This document shows positions 52,545 to 62,860 of a stretch of DNA of 64,000 nucleotides, piece by piece. Source of the stretch: Gemmatimonadota bacterium (GTDB lineage Bacteria > Gemmatimonadota > Gemmatimonadetes > Gemmatimonadales > GWC2-71-9); contig QHUT01000055.1 in NCBI GenBank assembly GCA_003222055.1, positions 1-64,000 on the forward strand, in the 5' to 3' direction. The position numbers and the translations under genes were made by a program. Below the pieces are notes generated by a model. It saw only the letters and a list, made by a program, of their open reading frames with translations, had not been told where the DNA came from and ran no database searches. The first letter of the stretch is position 1; every line of letters starts with the position of its first letter.

Positions 52545-53941
52545 CGCCGCTGGCGTGGCTCGCGTACCTCGCGATCATCGCGGGGTTCTGGGGCATCTGG
52601 TACTTCGTCGGCACGCGGGCGGGGGTGCTCTGGACCCGGCGCGCGCTCGGGGTGGGTGCGGCCGGAGCGCTGGCCGGTCTCGCGGCACTGTGGATCCCCT
52701 GGGGCCTCGACGCCATGCTCGCCGCCGACCTGGGGCTCGTCGCGCTGGTGTGGCTGGACGCCGTGCTCGCCGCTCGCCCGGGCAGCGCCGGGCTGGGCGT
52801 GTCGCGCGACGCGCCCCCGGCGTTTTCGGTGGGCCGCGAGGCCGACGTCTCCTACCGCTGGGTGAATGGCACCCGGCGCATCGCCCGCCTGCGGGTACGC
52901 GAGCTGCGGCCCGACGTGCTGGGGGGCTCGCAGCCGTCGCGCCGCATCGCCGTGCCGCCGCTCGGCACCGCGCGCGACCGCGTCACCGTGCGGCCGGCGC
53001 GGCGCGGCCGCGAACGGGGGGGTGGGTTCGCGGTGGACTCGATCGGCCCGCTCGGACTGGGAGCGCGGCGCGACCGCATCGACCTGCCGTGGGACGCGGC
53101 CGTGTATCCCCCGCTCGTCACCGCACGCCTCCAGGCGTCGGTGGCGCGGGCGCAGCGGCGTCGCGAGCAGGGCATCACCCCGCTGCGACAGCTGGGCGAG
53201 GGCCGTCTGTTCGAGTCGCTGCGCGACTGGGTGCCGGGCGACGATCTGCGGCACATCGACTGGAAGGCTACGGCGCGCCGCGGCAAGGTGATCACGCGGC
53301 AGTACGAGGCGGAGCGGCGCCAGCAGGTGCTGCTGGTGCTCGACACGGGCCGGCTGCTCACCGCGGAGATCGCCGGCCTGTCGCGGCTCGACTACGTGGT
53401 CCGTGCGGCGCTCGAGCTGGCGTACTCAGCGACGCAGCACGACGACAACGTCGGCGTGATGGCGTTCGCCGACGGGGTGCAGCATTTCGTCGCGCCGCAG
53501 CGCGGCCGGGCGGCGCTGAAGCGCGTGCTCGACGTGCTCGCGGTGATCCAGCCGACGCTCGTCGAGCCCGACTACCCGGGGGCGTTCCGCTACCTCGCGG
53601 CGCGCAACCGCAAGCGTGCGCTCACCGTACTGTTCACCGACGTGATCGACCGCTTCGCGTCGGACGCCCTGGTCGCGAACGTCGCCAGCCTGCGGCCGCG
53701 CCACCTGCCCCTCGCAGTCACTCTCAAGAATCCCGAAGTCGAGCAGGTCGCGGCGCTCCGGCCGGTCGCGGCGCACGACGCGTTTCGCAAGGCGGCGGCC
53801 GAGGAGCTGCTGCGGGCCCGGGAGGAGGCGCTGGGACACATGCGGCGCGCGGGGGTCCTGGTGCTGGACGTCGCGCCCCAGCGGGCTGCCGAGGCGGTCG
53901 TGGCGCGGTACCTCGAGCTGAAACGCCGGGGGCGGCTATAG
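52541..53941 (+). CDS. DUF58 domain-containing protein
   Basis: 466 residues, two N-terminal helices, an intermediate beta domain (SVGREADVSYRWVNGTRRIARLRVRELRPD) and the DUF58 core LFESLRDWVPGDDLRHIDWKATARRGKVITRQYEAERRQQVLLVLDTGRLL, whose von-Willebrand-like strand is the MoxR target. Start GTG shares bases with the MoxR stop. End of the operon that begins at 49036. Confidence 0.92.
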   Translation: MTPLAWLAYLAIIAGFWGIWYFVGTRAGVLWTRRALGVGAAGALAGLAALWIPWGLDAMLAADLGLVALVWLDAVLAARPGSAGLGVSRDAPPAFSVGREADVSYRWVNGTRRIARLRVRELRPDVLGGSQPSRRIAVPPLGTARDRVTVRPARRGRERGGGFAVDSIGPLGLGARRDRIDLPWDAAVYPPLVTARLQASVARAQRRREQGITPLRQLGEGRLFESLRDWVPGDDLRHIDWKATARRGKVITRQYEAERRQQVLLVLDTGRLLTAEIAGLSRLDYVVRAALELAYSATQHDDNVGVMAFADGVQHFVAPQRGRAALKRVLDVLAVIQPTLVEPDYPGAFRYLAARNRKRALTVLFTDVIDRFASDALVANVASLRPRHLPLAVTLKNPEVEQVAALRPVAAHDAFRKAAAEELLRAREEALGHMRRAGVLVLDVAPQRAAEAVVARYLELKRRGRL

Positions 53942-54013
53942 GTGCGCTGGATCACTTGGGTGTCCCGCCCGGCGGTTGTTACATTGACTCCCAACTCCGC
54001 CGGACTGGAGTGC

Positions 54014-55647
54014 ATGCGACGCAGTCGCAGTCGTGTCGCCCTGACGCTGGTGGTGATCAGTGCAACGGTCGCAATGTGCGTCTATCCCACCGAGCACGAC
54101 GCGTCGGTGCACGTCAGCGTGACACCGCTCAAGATCCTGATTCGCGGGAACGACACCAGCGCTGCGGCCACCGCATGGCAAATCCGCGGGCCGGGCGACT
54201 CCGCGCTCATCCCCAATGTCGTGTTCACGTGGTCGTCGAGCGATCCGAGGGTCGCGACTGTCGACGACGCCGGACACATCACCGGGGTCAAGTCGGGCGT
54301 CGTCACCATCCGTGCCGCTGCGGCCAACTTCGACAAGGCTGCGTTGCCCGGTGTGGACACGCTGCGGGTGACCGCGCCGCTCGAGATCGACAGCGTCGTT
54401 CCGGCCAGCGTGCGCTATGGTGGGCTCATCACCGCCTACGGTCCGGGCGCGGATGACGTTCTCGTGGCGAGCATGAAGGGCGTTCAGTTCCTGTTTCCAT
54501 ACCCTTTCTCGACCTTCCGCGACAGCGTGGGATACGGGCGGAGCGAGTTCTGGGTGCCGCCCCCCGCAGAGTCGGACTCGATCCTCTTCATCGGCAACGG
54601 CGTCCTCACGTTCAGCCACGACACGACGCACATCGTCAAACGGGACGTATTCGAGCCGAACGACACGACGCCCCACGATTTCGACCTCGACCTGACCGGA
54701 CCATTTCCCACCCAGGCGGCGACGCTCCTGGTGTTCAACCCCGCCCTCTTCTTCGAGCCGCTCAAACGCGGAGAGACGTTCGGAGCGGACTGGTACCGGC
54801 TGACGCAATCGACGGCGCGTCCCTTGACCATCATCCTCACGGCGCCTTCGGTGCCGGGGACGTTCCAGACGTTCATCGCCGACTCGCTTGCCTGGGACGG
54901 AGCGACGAAGCAGTACGTGATCGGGTCGGACTCGTGGACCGACGGGCCGAGCTCGCACGCTTGCCACGGTCGGGGCTTCTCGCCGTCGGAAGCGAACGGG
55001 GACTCGACCATCGTCGCGTTCAAGGGTGTCCAGCCGCCGGGGCTCGATGCCATCGCGATCTACGGCCAGTCCGCCCGCTACGGGCTCACCGTGCTGGATA
55101 CGTACGCAAGCGAGCTGCCGCCGGATGCGCACGAGGACGACAATTCCTGCAATGCCGCGGACTTGCGGGGCACCATGGTTGCGCCGTTCCGTGACACGTT
55201 GACGATCGAGAACCCGCATGACATCGACTGGATCAGATTCCACTACACGTCGGGGGGGCTCGGGACGACCGCACAATTCCGGTTGCATGCCTTCCCAGGG
55301 GTGCACCCGGATTCGCTGAAGGACCTGGACCTCTACGTCGCGAAGATCCCACAGGCCGGGGACACCGTCGTCCAGGTCCTGGCGGCCGATACGGCCGCCA
55401 GCTCGGACGTGGACCTGAGACCGTCTCTGGCCAGCGGAGACTACTACCTCGTGGTGCTGGACTTCGCAGGCACGACGACGAACTACGAGCTCTGCGTCGG
55501 CACCGTCCCCATCCTGGGCGGAGGGTTCTGCAGCACGGCCTTCCCGTTGCCGCCCGCCGCTTCATCCGGCTCGACTTCCCGACTCCGTACCACACGCCGA
55601 TCGCCCGCGCGTGCATCAATGCCGGCGTTGCGCGTCCCGAGTCACAG

Positions 55648-55651
<4 letters not shown>
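54014..55651 (+). CDS. lipoprotein with Ig-like (BIG2) and pre-peptidase-type domains
   Basis: 545 residues. The start ATG at 54014 (TGGAG before it) gives a signal peptide ending VVISATVAMC, a possible lipobox. A BIG2-like fold follows (VFTWSSSDPRVATVDDAGHITGVKSG), then two pre-peptidase-like beta sandwiches: DVFEPNDTTPHDFDLD and DDNSCNAADLRG ... DLDLYVAKIP ... GDYYLVVLDFAGTTTNYELCVG. After CVGTVPILGGG the last 45 residues turn Ser/Arg-rich and do not look like the rest; in another frame the same bases read FIRLDFPTPYHTPIARACIN, so a frameshift close to the end is possible. Its stop overlaps the kinase ATG by ATGA. Confidence 0.7.
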
Positions 55652-57177
<1,526 letters not shown>

Positions 57178-57182
57178 GTCCC

Positions 57183-58205
57183 ATGGCCCGCTACCTTGGC
57201 GCAGTGGTGTGCTTCGCAGCTCTGGCCGTCCCGGCGCTGGGAGCCGCACAGGTGGCGCAGAACGCCACCGTGCGACGGGCGCAGCAGGCGTACGACAACC
57301 TGGAGTATCGCCAGGTGCTGACGCTCGCGCGGGCCGCGCTGCGCGAGCGACTCACCGGTGCCGAGCGTGCCCGGGCGTACGAGCTGCTGGGATTCACCTA
57401 CGGCGCCATGGACTCGATCCTCAAGGCCGTGGACGCCTTCAAGCAGGTCGTGCTCATCGACCCGGAGCGACAGCTCGACCCCAACCGCGTGTCGCCCAAG
57501 GCGTATAGCGCGTTCGACGTGGCGCTGCGTCAGGTGCTGCTGGTGCGCCAGCTGCGGGTCGACAGCGTCAGTTTCGTGGGTGGGCAGGGGGCCGTGCCCG
57601 TGCGGTTCACGGTCACGCAGCCCGCCCGCGTGGTCGCGCGCGCCATCGGCACCGGGGGAACCGTCGTGATCGACTCGGGCGCGTGGAACGGGCAGGTGAA
57701 CTTGCGCTGGCCGGCGCGCCTCGCGGGGGGAGACCCCGTGCCGGCGGGCACCTACACCGTCGTGGTCGACGCGCGCCTGGGTCAGAACACGTTTTCCGCG
57801 TCGCAGCCGATCCGCGTGAGTCATGGCCGTGTGGACACGGTGCCGTCCGTCACGAGTCTGCCGGGCTACCAGTTCCTCCCCGAGACCGAGATTCCGCCCC
57901 AAAGCTGGCGTCCGGTGGGGCTTGCTTTCCTTTATACCGGCGGCGCGCTCGTCGGCACGCTCGGCCTCGAGAGCCCGACCCTCGGCTCGAGCTCCAAGCG
58001 GGAGCTCGGACTCGTGGGGGGAGCGGCGCTGGTGACGGGGTTCGTGATGATGCTCCGCAAGCCGGCGCCGCGCCCCGCCGAGGCCAATATCCTCTACAAC
58101 CGGCTGCTGCGCGATCAGATCGCGCGGCGCAATCAGGACATCGCCAAGGAGAACGTGGCCCGGCGCCAGCAGGTGCAGGTCACGGTGGCGCCAGTGCCCA
58201 AATGA
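57183..58205 (+). CDS. TPR-like exported protein
   Basis: 340 residues. Signal peptide MARYLGAVVCFAALAVPALGAAQ, then TPR-type helices (VRRAQQAYDNLEYRQVLTLARAALRERL, YELLGFTYGAMDSILKAVDAFKQVVLIDPERQLD). A beta-rich domain follows and then two hydrophobic helices (about 240-290). The end is a coiled, charged helix (LLRDQIARRNQDIAKENVARRQ). The ATG at 57183 follows GGAGTGAG; a GTG nine bases upstream overlaps the kinase stop but has no SD. The gene is coupled to the kinase, so it may be a target or partner. Confidence 0.65.
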   Translation: MARYLGAVVCFAALAVPALGAAQVAQNATVRRAQQAYDNLEYRQVLTLARAALRERLTGAERARAYELLGFTYGAMDSILKAVDAFKQVVLIDPERQLDPNRVSPKAYSAFDVALRQVLLVRQLRVDSVSFVGGQGAVPVRFTVTQPARVVARAIGTGGTVVIDSGAWNGQVNLRWPARLAGGDPVPAGTYTVVVDARLGQNTFSASQPIRVSHGRVDTVPSVTSLPGYQFLPETEIPPQSWRPVGLAFLYTGGALVGTLGLESPTLGSSSKRELGLVGGAALVTGFVMMLRKPAPRPAEANILYNRLLRDQIARRNQDIAKENVARRQQVQVTVAPVPK

Positions 58206-58212
58206 AGCCCAA

Positions 58213-58857
58213 GTGACGCGTTCGGCACTCGGCGCGCTGCTGCTGGCGCTCGCGCCGCGACCGGCGTCGGGCCAGCAGGTCACGGTCGGCCCGCAGGTCG
58301 TGCTGTCCGACTATCGCGAAGTCGCCGCGGGACTGCGGTATCGCGGCACCGGCCTCGGGGGCTCGCTGTGGGCGCGGCGGGACAGGCTCTCCGCCGAGGC
58401 GGCCGTGGTGCGCGTGAGCCTAGATCCCGCGGACGGCAGCGCCGCGACGGCGAGCTTCACGACCACGCAGGTGGACGTCTGGGTCGCGTACGACGTGGCC
58501 GCGTACGCGAGCGTCGAGGTGGGCGTGCTTCACCGCAGCGCCGACCCTGAGTTCGACGCCCAATCGGTGGGAGCGGTGCGGGTGGGGGCGCGCTCGTTCT
58601 ACGAGATCGGGCCGGGCGCGACGGTCGTGTTCCGCGCCAACTACCTCGCGGCGCCGAAATTCTCGGGAGGGGGCCGCGCGGCCGTCTCGCTCGATCTCGG
58701 TCTCGGCCTCGACGTCCGGCTGGCAGGCCGGCTTCACGGCACCGCGACCTACGCGTTCAACCGCATGAACCGCAAGACCAACCCGGGCGGGACGGGGGAG
58801 ATCGACGCGCCGATCCAGGAGACCCTGGCCCGCGTGGGCCTCGCCGTTCAATTCTGA
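58213..58857 (+). CDS. outer-membrane beta-barrel protein
   Basis: 214 residues, signal peptide to SGQ, then about twelve amphipathic strands with alternating hydrophobics (VDVWVAYDVAAYASVEVGVLHRSADPEF, VGARSFYEIGPGATVVFRANYLAAP) and the C-terminal Phe of VGLAVQF. No SD is seen; GTG at 58213, just 8 nt after the previous stop. Function unknown. Confidence 0.65.
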   Translation: MTRSALGALLLALAPRPASGQQVTVGPQVVLSDYREVAAGLRYRGTGLGGSLWARRDRLSAEAAVVRVSLDPADGSAATASFTTTQVDVWVAYDVAAYASVEVGVLHRSADPEFDAQSVGAVRVGARSFYEIGPGATVVFRANYLAAPKFSGGGRAAVSLDLGLGLDVRLAGRLHGTATYAFNRMNRKTNPGGTGEIDAPIQETLARVGLAVQF

Positions 58858-58894
58858 AACTCTGACCTAAACCTCACAGGACCCACACGCGGTC

Positions 58895-58942
58895 TTGACA
58901 GTGCGGTGCGCGGGCGTAGTCTCAGCACGCAACCTCGTTGCG
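58895..58942 (+). promoter_or_regulatory. promoter upstream of the cytochrome-porin operon
   Basis: TTGACA (58895-58900), 16-nt spacer and TAGTCT (58917-58922). A short inverted repeat CGCAAC-CTC-GTTGCG follows at 58928-58942, in the predicted leader, and could bind a regulator. The operon's first ATG is at 59035 behind AGGGGGGC. Confidence 0.55.
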
Positions 58943-59034
58943 CGGTCGTTTCGCACCAACATCGCTGACATGAGATACTGACCTTCCCCAGATCGCTTCC
59001 GTCGTCCGGGCCCGCACCAGACCAGGGGGGCACG

Positions 59035-60438
59035 ATGAGGGTACGCATCACGAGGCGTGGTGGCACTGCGCAGATGTCGTGGCTGTTAAGTGCGGCCGTA
59101 ACGAGTGGTTGTCTGGCGGCCGCGCTGGCGCTGAGCGGGGGCCGATCCAAAGCGTACACGGCATATTCGCTGGCCGTCCACAAGGCCTCGGCCATTCCCG
59201 CGTTCGCGCGGAAGTACGGACTGCGTTGCTCCGCCTGTCATACGGTGTGGCCCGAACTGAACGCCTTCGGTCAGCGGTTCAAAGACAACGGCTACCAGCT
59301 CGGCAACGAGCGGGACTCGCCGATGTGGCAGTCTCCTGCGTACTGGCCCATCGCCATGCGCACCACGCCGCAGTGGCACCTGGAGAGCACCACCCATCAG
59401 ATCACCGACGCCGCGCCGGCGGGGAAGACCCTGAGCCAGACCGGCTTCGATCTCTCCGGCGTCGATTTTCTGCTGCTCGGCACCCTGCACAAGAACATCA
59501 CGTTCGGCCTCGTGCCGACCCTGGACGCTGACGGCACCACGGGACTCGAGGCGGCCTTCGTGCGCTTCGACAATCTGGGCCAATCGCCCTGGGCGAATCT
59601 GAAAGTCGGCAAGTTCGAGCTCGACAATCTGCTCTCCGAGAAGCGGTTCACGTGGCTGTCGAACAACGGCGGGTTCCTCTACGCCTACCACTACCTGCCG
59701 AGCGGCAGCGCCAACAACTTCGGCTTCGGCGACAACCAGATCGGCGCCGAGTTCTCGGGCCATTCGTTCAACAGCTACACGCGCTACAGCGTGGCGCTGC
59801 TCACCACCGACGACGGGGAGCCGGGGTTGCCGGGCGGCAAGAGCATGGACGCCATGTTCACCTTGAGCCAGGCCTTCGCGCCGGGCGGCGGTCTAGGACC
59901 GCAGCGGGTCGGCGTGTTCGGCTATCTGGGACACCGTCCGACCACCTTCGAGACGGTCGTCGGCGCGCCGATTCCCGGCACAGGCGCGGGCAACAAGTCG
60001 TTCTACCGGATCGGGGCGACGGCACAGCTTTGGCTCGGCAACCTGGAGCTGCTCCCGCTCGTGTCCCATGCGCAGGATGACGCGGCGCTCGGTCCCGGCC
60101 CGGAGAAACCGACCTGGAACAACGCGCTGCTCGAGGCGCACTACGTGGCGACGCCCCGTTTCATGGTGCAGGGACGCTACGAGCTGACGCGCATGTCGAC
60201 GCAGGGTGATCCCGCCACGCCCCAGACGCTCGGCGACGCCGACGCCTTCGCCCTCGGCTTCCGCTACTATCCCTTCATGATCAGCCGCGACGGGATGGCC
60301 CTGCACGGTGAATTCGCGATGACGAGGACGACCGGGACGGCGCCCCTCAGCGGGGACGGCTCCGGCGTCGATCCCGCGGACCCTGCGACGAAGGTGTGGA
60401 GCCGCAGCTTGCTGCTCGCCTTCGATTTCGCCTTCTGA
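59035..60438 (+). CDS. Cyc2-like monoheme cytochrome-porin
   Basis: 467 residues. A long signal/leader with hydrophobic core (LLSAAVTSGCLAAALAL, about 17-33) precedes IPAFARKYGLRCSACHTVWP with a single heme-binding CSACH (C65-C68-H69), then ELNAFGQRFKDNGYQL and about 350 residues of amphipathic strands ending LLLAFDFAF (C-terminal Phe), so one heme module is fused to an outer-membrane barrel. The order P-x-FAR-x-x-G-x-CxxCHT-x-P-x-L-x-x-FG-x-x-FK matches Cyc2, the outer-membrane iron oxidase of Acidithiobacillus and Fe(II)-oxidising Zetaproteobacteria. Related cytochrome-porins without proven iron oxidation exist, so I call it Cyc2-like. It opens an operon with diheme cytochrome, cupredoxin and oxidase genes. 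Confidence 0.75.
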   Translation: MRVRITRRGGTAQMSWLLSAAVTSGCLAAALALSGGRSKAYTAYSLAVHKASAIPAFARKYGLRCSACHTVWPELNAFGQRFKDNGYQLGNERDSPMWQSPAYWPIAMRTTPQWHLESTTHQITDAAPAGKTLSQTGFDLSGVDFLLLGTLHKNITFGLVPTLDADGTTGLEAAFVRFDNLGQSPWANLKVGKFELDNLLSEKRFTWLSNNGGFLYAYHYLPSGSANNFGFGDNQIGAEFSGHSFNSYTRYSVALLTTDDGEPGLPGGKSMDAMFTLSQAFAPGGGLGPQRVGVFGYLGHRPTTFETVVGAPIPGTGAGNKSFYRIGATAQLWLGNLELLPLVSHAQDDAALGPGPEKPTWNNALLEAHYVATPRFMVQGRYELTRMSTQGDPATPQTLGDADAFALGFRYYPFMISRDGMALHGEFAMTRTTGTAPLSGDGSGVDPADPATKVWSRSLLLAFDFAF

Positions 60439-60451
60439 AAGGGGGGCGCCG

Positions 60452-61306
60452 ATGAGATCACACACGCGATGGCTGGCCGTCGTCTCCGGGTGGGGCGTGC
60501 TCCTGTGCGCCGCCGGGGGAGGGGCAGCGCCCGCTCGGGCGCAGGAGTCCCACATCGGCGGCATGACGGGGCACGCCGCCGCAGCCAAGCCGCTGTACGA
60601 GCGCTATTGCGCCGGCTGTCACGGTGACGAAGGCGACGCCCGCGGCGAGAACGCGCAATGGATCGATCCCAAGCCGCGCGACTTCACCATGGCCGTCTTC
60701 AAGTGTCGCTCGACCCCCACCGGCACCCTGCCGACGGACGCGGACTTGTTCGATGCCGTGACCCGCGGGTTCGTGACGACGAACATGCCCCCCTGGGTGG
60801 CCCTCACCCCCGGGAACCGGGCGGATCTGGTCGCGTACATCAAAACGTTTTCGCCGAAATGGAAGACGGGCCACGCGGGAACGCCGATCACGATTCCTCC
60901 GGAGCCCGCGCTCTCGATCGAGAGCATGCGGCACGGCCGCGACCTGTTTCAGAAGATGGAATGCTGGAAGTGTCACGGCACGAGTGGGCACGGCGACGGG
61001 CCGTCCGCCGCGACGCTCACCGATAACAAGGACCTGCCGATTCACCCCTACGATTTCTCCAGCGGTTCGCGCTTCATGTGCGGCGTCACGAACCGCGACC
61101 TGTACAAGATCTTCATGACCGGGCTCGACGGCACGCCCATGCCGTCGTTCGCCGACGACATCAAGCCCGCGGACGGGTGGGATCTCGTGCACTTCCTGCG
61201 CACGTTGCAGCCGCTCGATACGCCGGAGGCGCGGATGTGGAAGGCGTGGCTCGCGACCCACGCCCAGGAGCTCAAGCCGATCGGTCCACCGGGGACAGGG
61301 CAGTGA
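60452..61306 (+). CDS. diheme cytochrome c
   Basis: 284 residues, signal peptide to ARAQ, then two cytochrome c domains with CAGCH (53-57) and CWKCH (171-175). Met112 in NMPPWVALTP and the Met of GLDGTPMPSF are likely distal ligands. The protein is soluble in the periplasm. In the position of Cyc1 in rus-like operons it would carry electrons from an outer-membrane cytochrome to the oxidase. It follows the porin gene by 13 nt with SD GGGGGGC. Confidence 0.88.
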   Translation: MRSHTRWLAVVSGWGVLLCAAGGGAAPARAQESHIGGMTGHAAAAKPLYERYCAGCHGDEGDARGENAQWIDPKPRDFTMAVFKCRSTPTGTLPTDADLFDAVTRGFVTTNMPPWVALTPGNRADLVAYIKTFSPKWKTGHAGTPITIPPEPALSIESMRHGRDLFQKMECWKCHGTSGHGDGPSAATLTDNKDLPIHPYDFSSGSRFMCGVTNRDLYKIFMTGLDGTPMPSFADDIKPADGWDLVHFLRTLQPLDTPEARMWKAWLATHAQELKPIGPPGTGQ

Positions 61307-61325
61307 TGTAAAGGAGGCCGTTCGT

Positions 61326-62048
61326 ATGCGCGTCCGCGATCTGATGCTCGTCGGTGGTGTGGGGCTCGGGGGAACCGCGATGATGATCGGACGGGCTGCG
61401 ACGCCACCGGGCGCCACGATCAGCGGGAAGGTGACGTTCACCGGTACGCCCCCGAAGATGAAACCGATCGACATGGCCAAGGAGCCGTTTTGCGCCCGGC
61501 TCCACGCCGCGGCCCCGGTGCTGACCGAAAACGTGACTACGGGCCCGGGCGACGCGCTGCGCTGGGTGCTGGTGTACGTCTCCGCCGGCGACCAGGGCTC
61601 CGCACCGGCGACGGAGACGGTGCGGCTCGATCAGAAGGGCTGCCAGTACATCCCCCACGTGCTGGTCGTGCAGCCGAACCAGCCACTGGACATCTATAAC
61701 GACGATTCCACGTCCCATAACATCCACCCGCTCGCCAAGGTGAATGCCGAGTGGAACAAGTCGCAGCCGATCGGGGCGCCGCCGATTCACGCCAAGTGGG
61801 AGAGCCCCGAGTTCATTCCCGTGAAATGCAACGTGCATCCGTGGATGCACGGCTGGCATCTGGTGCTCACGACCTCCCATTACGCGGTGACCGGGGAGGA
61901 CGGAGCGTTCCGGCTGCAGGGGCTGCCGCCGGGCAAGTACACGATCACCGCGTGGCAGGAGCAGTTCGGCACGCAGAGCCAGGACGTGACCGTCACCGGG
62001 AGTGAGACCAAGTCGGTCAGCTTCGTCTTCAAAGCCACGCCGTACTGA
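61326..62048 (+). CDS. cupredoxin-domain protein fused to a carboxypeptidase-regulatory-like domain
   Basis: 240 residues. An N-terminal signal-like stretch, then ISGKVTFTGTPP (beta-sandwich start). A type I copper site is visible: H131 (STSHNIH) and C168-N-V-H171-P-W-M174 (KCNVHPWM). The end (VTGEDGAFRLQGLPPGKYTITAWQEQFG) is a carboxypeptidase-regulatory-like beta sandwich. So a small copper electron carrier joined to a binding module. Strong SD AAAGGAGG. Database entries call such proteins plastocyanin/methylamine-utilisation-like; that name gives no function. Confidence 0.82.
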   Translation: MRVRDLMLVGGVGLGGTAMMIGRAATPPGATISGKVTFTGTPPKMKPIDMAKEPFCARLHAAAPVLTENVTTGPGDALRWVLVYVSAGDQGSAPATETVRLDQKGCQYIPHVLVVQPNQPLDIYNDDSTSHNIHPLAKVNAEWNKSQPIGAPPIHAKWESPEFIPVKCNVHPWMHGWHLVLTTSHYAVTGEDGAFRLQGLPPGKYTITAWQEQFGTQSQDVTVTGSETKSVSFVFKATPY

Positions 62049-62056
62049 GCGCCTCC

Positions 62057-62860
62057 GTGGGCAAACTGTTCGCTGTCGTGGTCACGATCATCACGGTCGT
62101 CTCGACCGCCATTTTCATCGCGCACACGTGGTGGCTGCCTCCTGACATCTCCGCCCACGGGCACGCGATCGATCGTCAGCTTTCGGAGACGATGATCTCG
62201 TCCGGCGTGCTCTTCGTGCTCTCCCAGCTGGCCCTCGCGCTGTTCGCGTGGCGCTTCGGCGACCGCGAGGACGGACGCCGGGTCAAGCCGTTTCCGGGCG
62301 GCGCCACTCCCATGGTCGTGTTCGCCGCGGTCCTGGTGGGTGCCGAGATCCTGACGCTCACGCTCGTCGGCGCGAAGGTCTGGGCCGGCGTCTTCCAGAC
62401 GCCGCCCGATCCGAACTCGCTGCAGATCGACGTGCAGGCCGAGCAATTCGCTTTTTATTTTCGATATCCGGGGCCCGATGGCCGGTTCGGGGCCACCCAC
62501 CCGGAGCTGATCAACGAAGCCAGTGAAAACTTTTTCGGACTGGATCCGGCGCGAGACACCTCGGCGCGCGACGACATCGTCGTCCCGACGCTGACGATCC
62601 CGCTCAATCGGCCCATCGCGCTGACCCTGCGGGCCAAGGACGTCAACCACGCGTTTTACGTGCCAGAACTGCGGATCCAGCAGGACTTCGTTCCCGGTCT
62701 CACCATCCCTCTGCATTTCACGGCGACCCAGACGGGGAGGTACGAAATCGTGTGCACGCAGTTGTGCGGCCTGGGGCACTACAACATGCGCGCGTACATC
62801 GAGGTGTTGCCCCAGGCGCAGTTCGACCAGTGGCTGAAGGACAAGGCGGCGCAACAATGA
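62057..62860 (+). CDS. coxB: cytochrome c oxidase subunit II
   Basis: 267 residues with GTG start. Three hydrophobic helices (about 5-25, 50-67, 85-107; two is usual), then the CuA cupredoxin with H198 (DVNHAFYVPELRIQQD), C233, C237, H241 and M244 (CTQLCGLGHYNM). All CuA ligands are kept. It takes electrons from cytochrome c or a copper protein. The stop overlaps coxA by ATGA. Confidence 0.93.
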   Translation: MGKLFAVVVTIITVVSTAIFIAHTWWLPPDISAHGHAIDRQLSETMISSGVLFVLSQLALALFAWRFGDREDGRRVKPFPGGATPMVVFAAVLVGAEILTLTLVGAKVWAGVFQTPPDPNSLQIDVQAEQFAFYFRYPGPDGRFGATHPELINEASENFFGLDPARDTSARDDIVVPTLTIPLNRPIALTLRAKDVNHAFYVPELRIQQDFVPGLTIPLHFTATQTGRYEIVCTQLCGLGHYNMRAYIEVLPQAQFDQWLKDKAAQQ

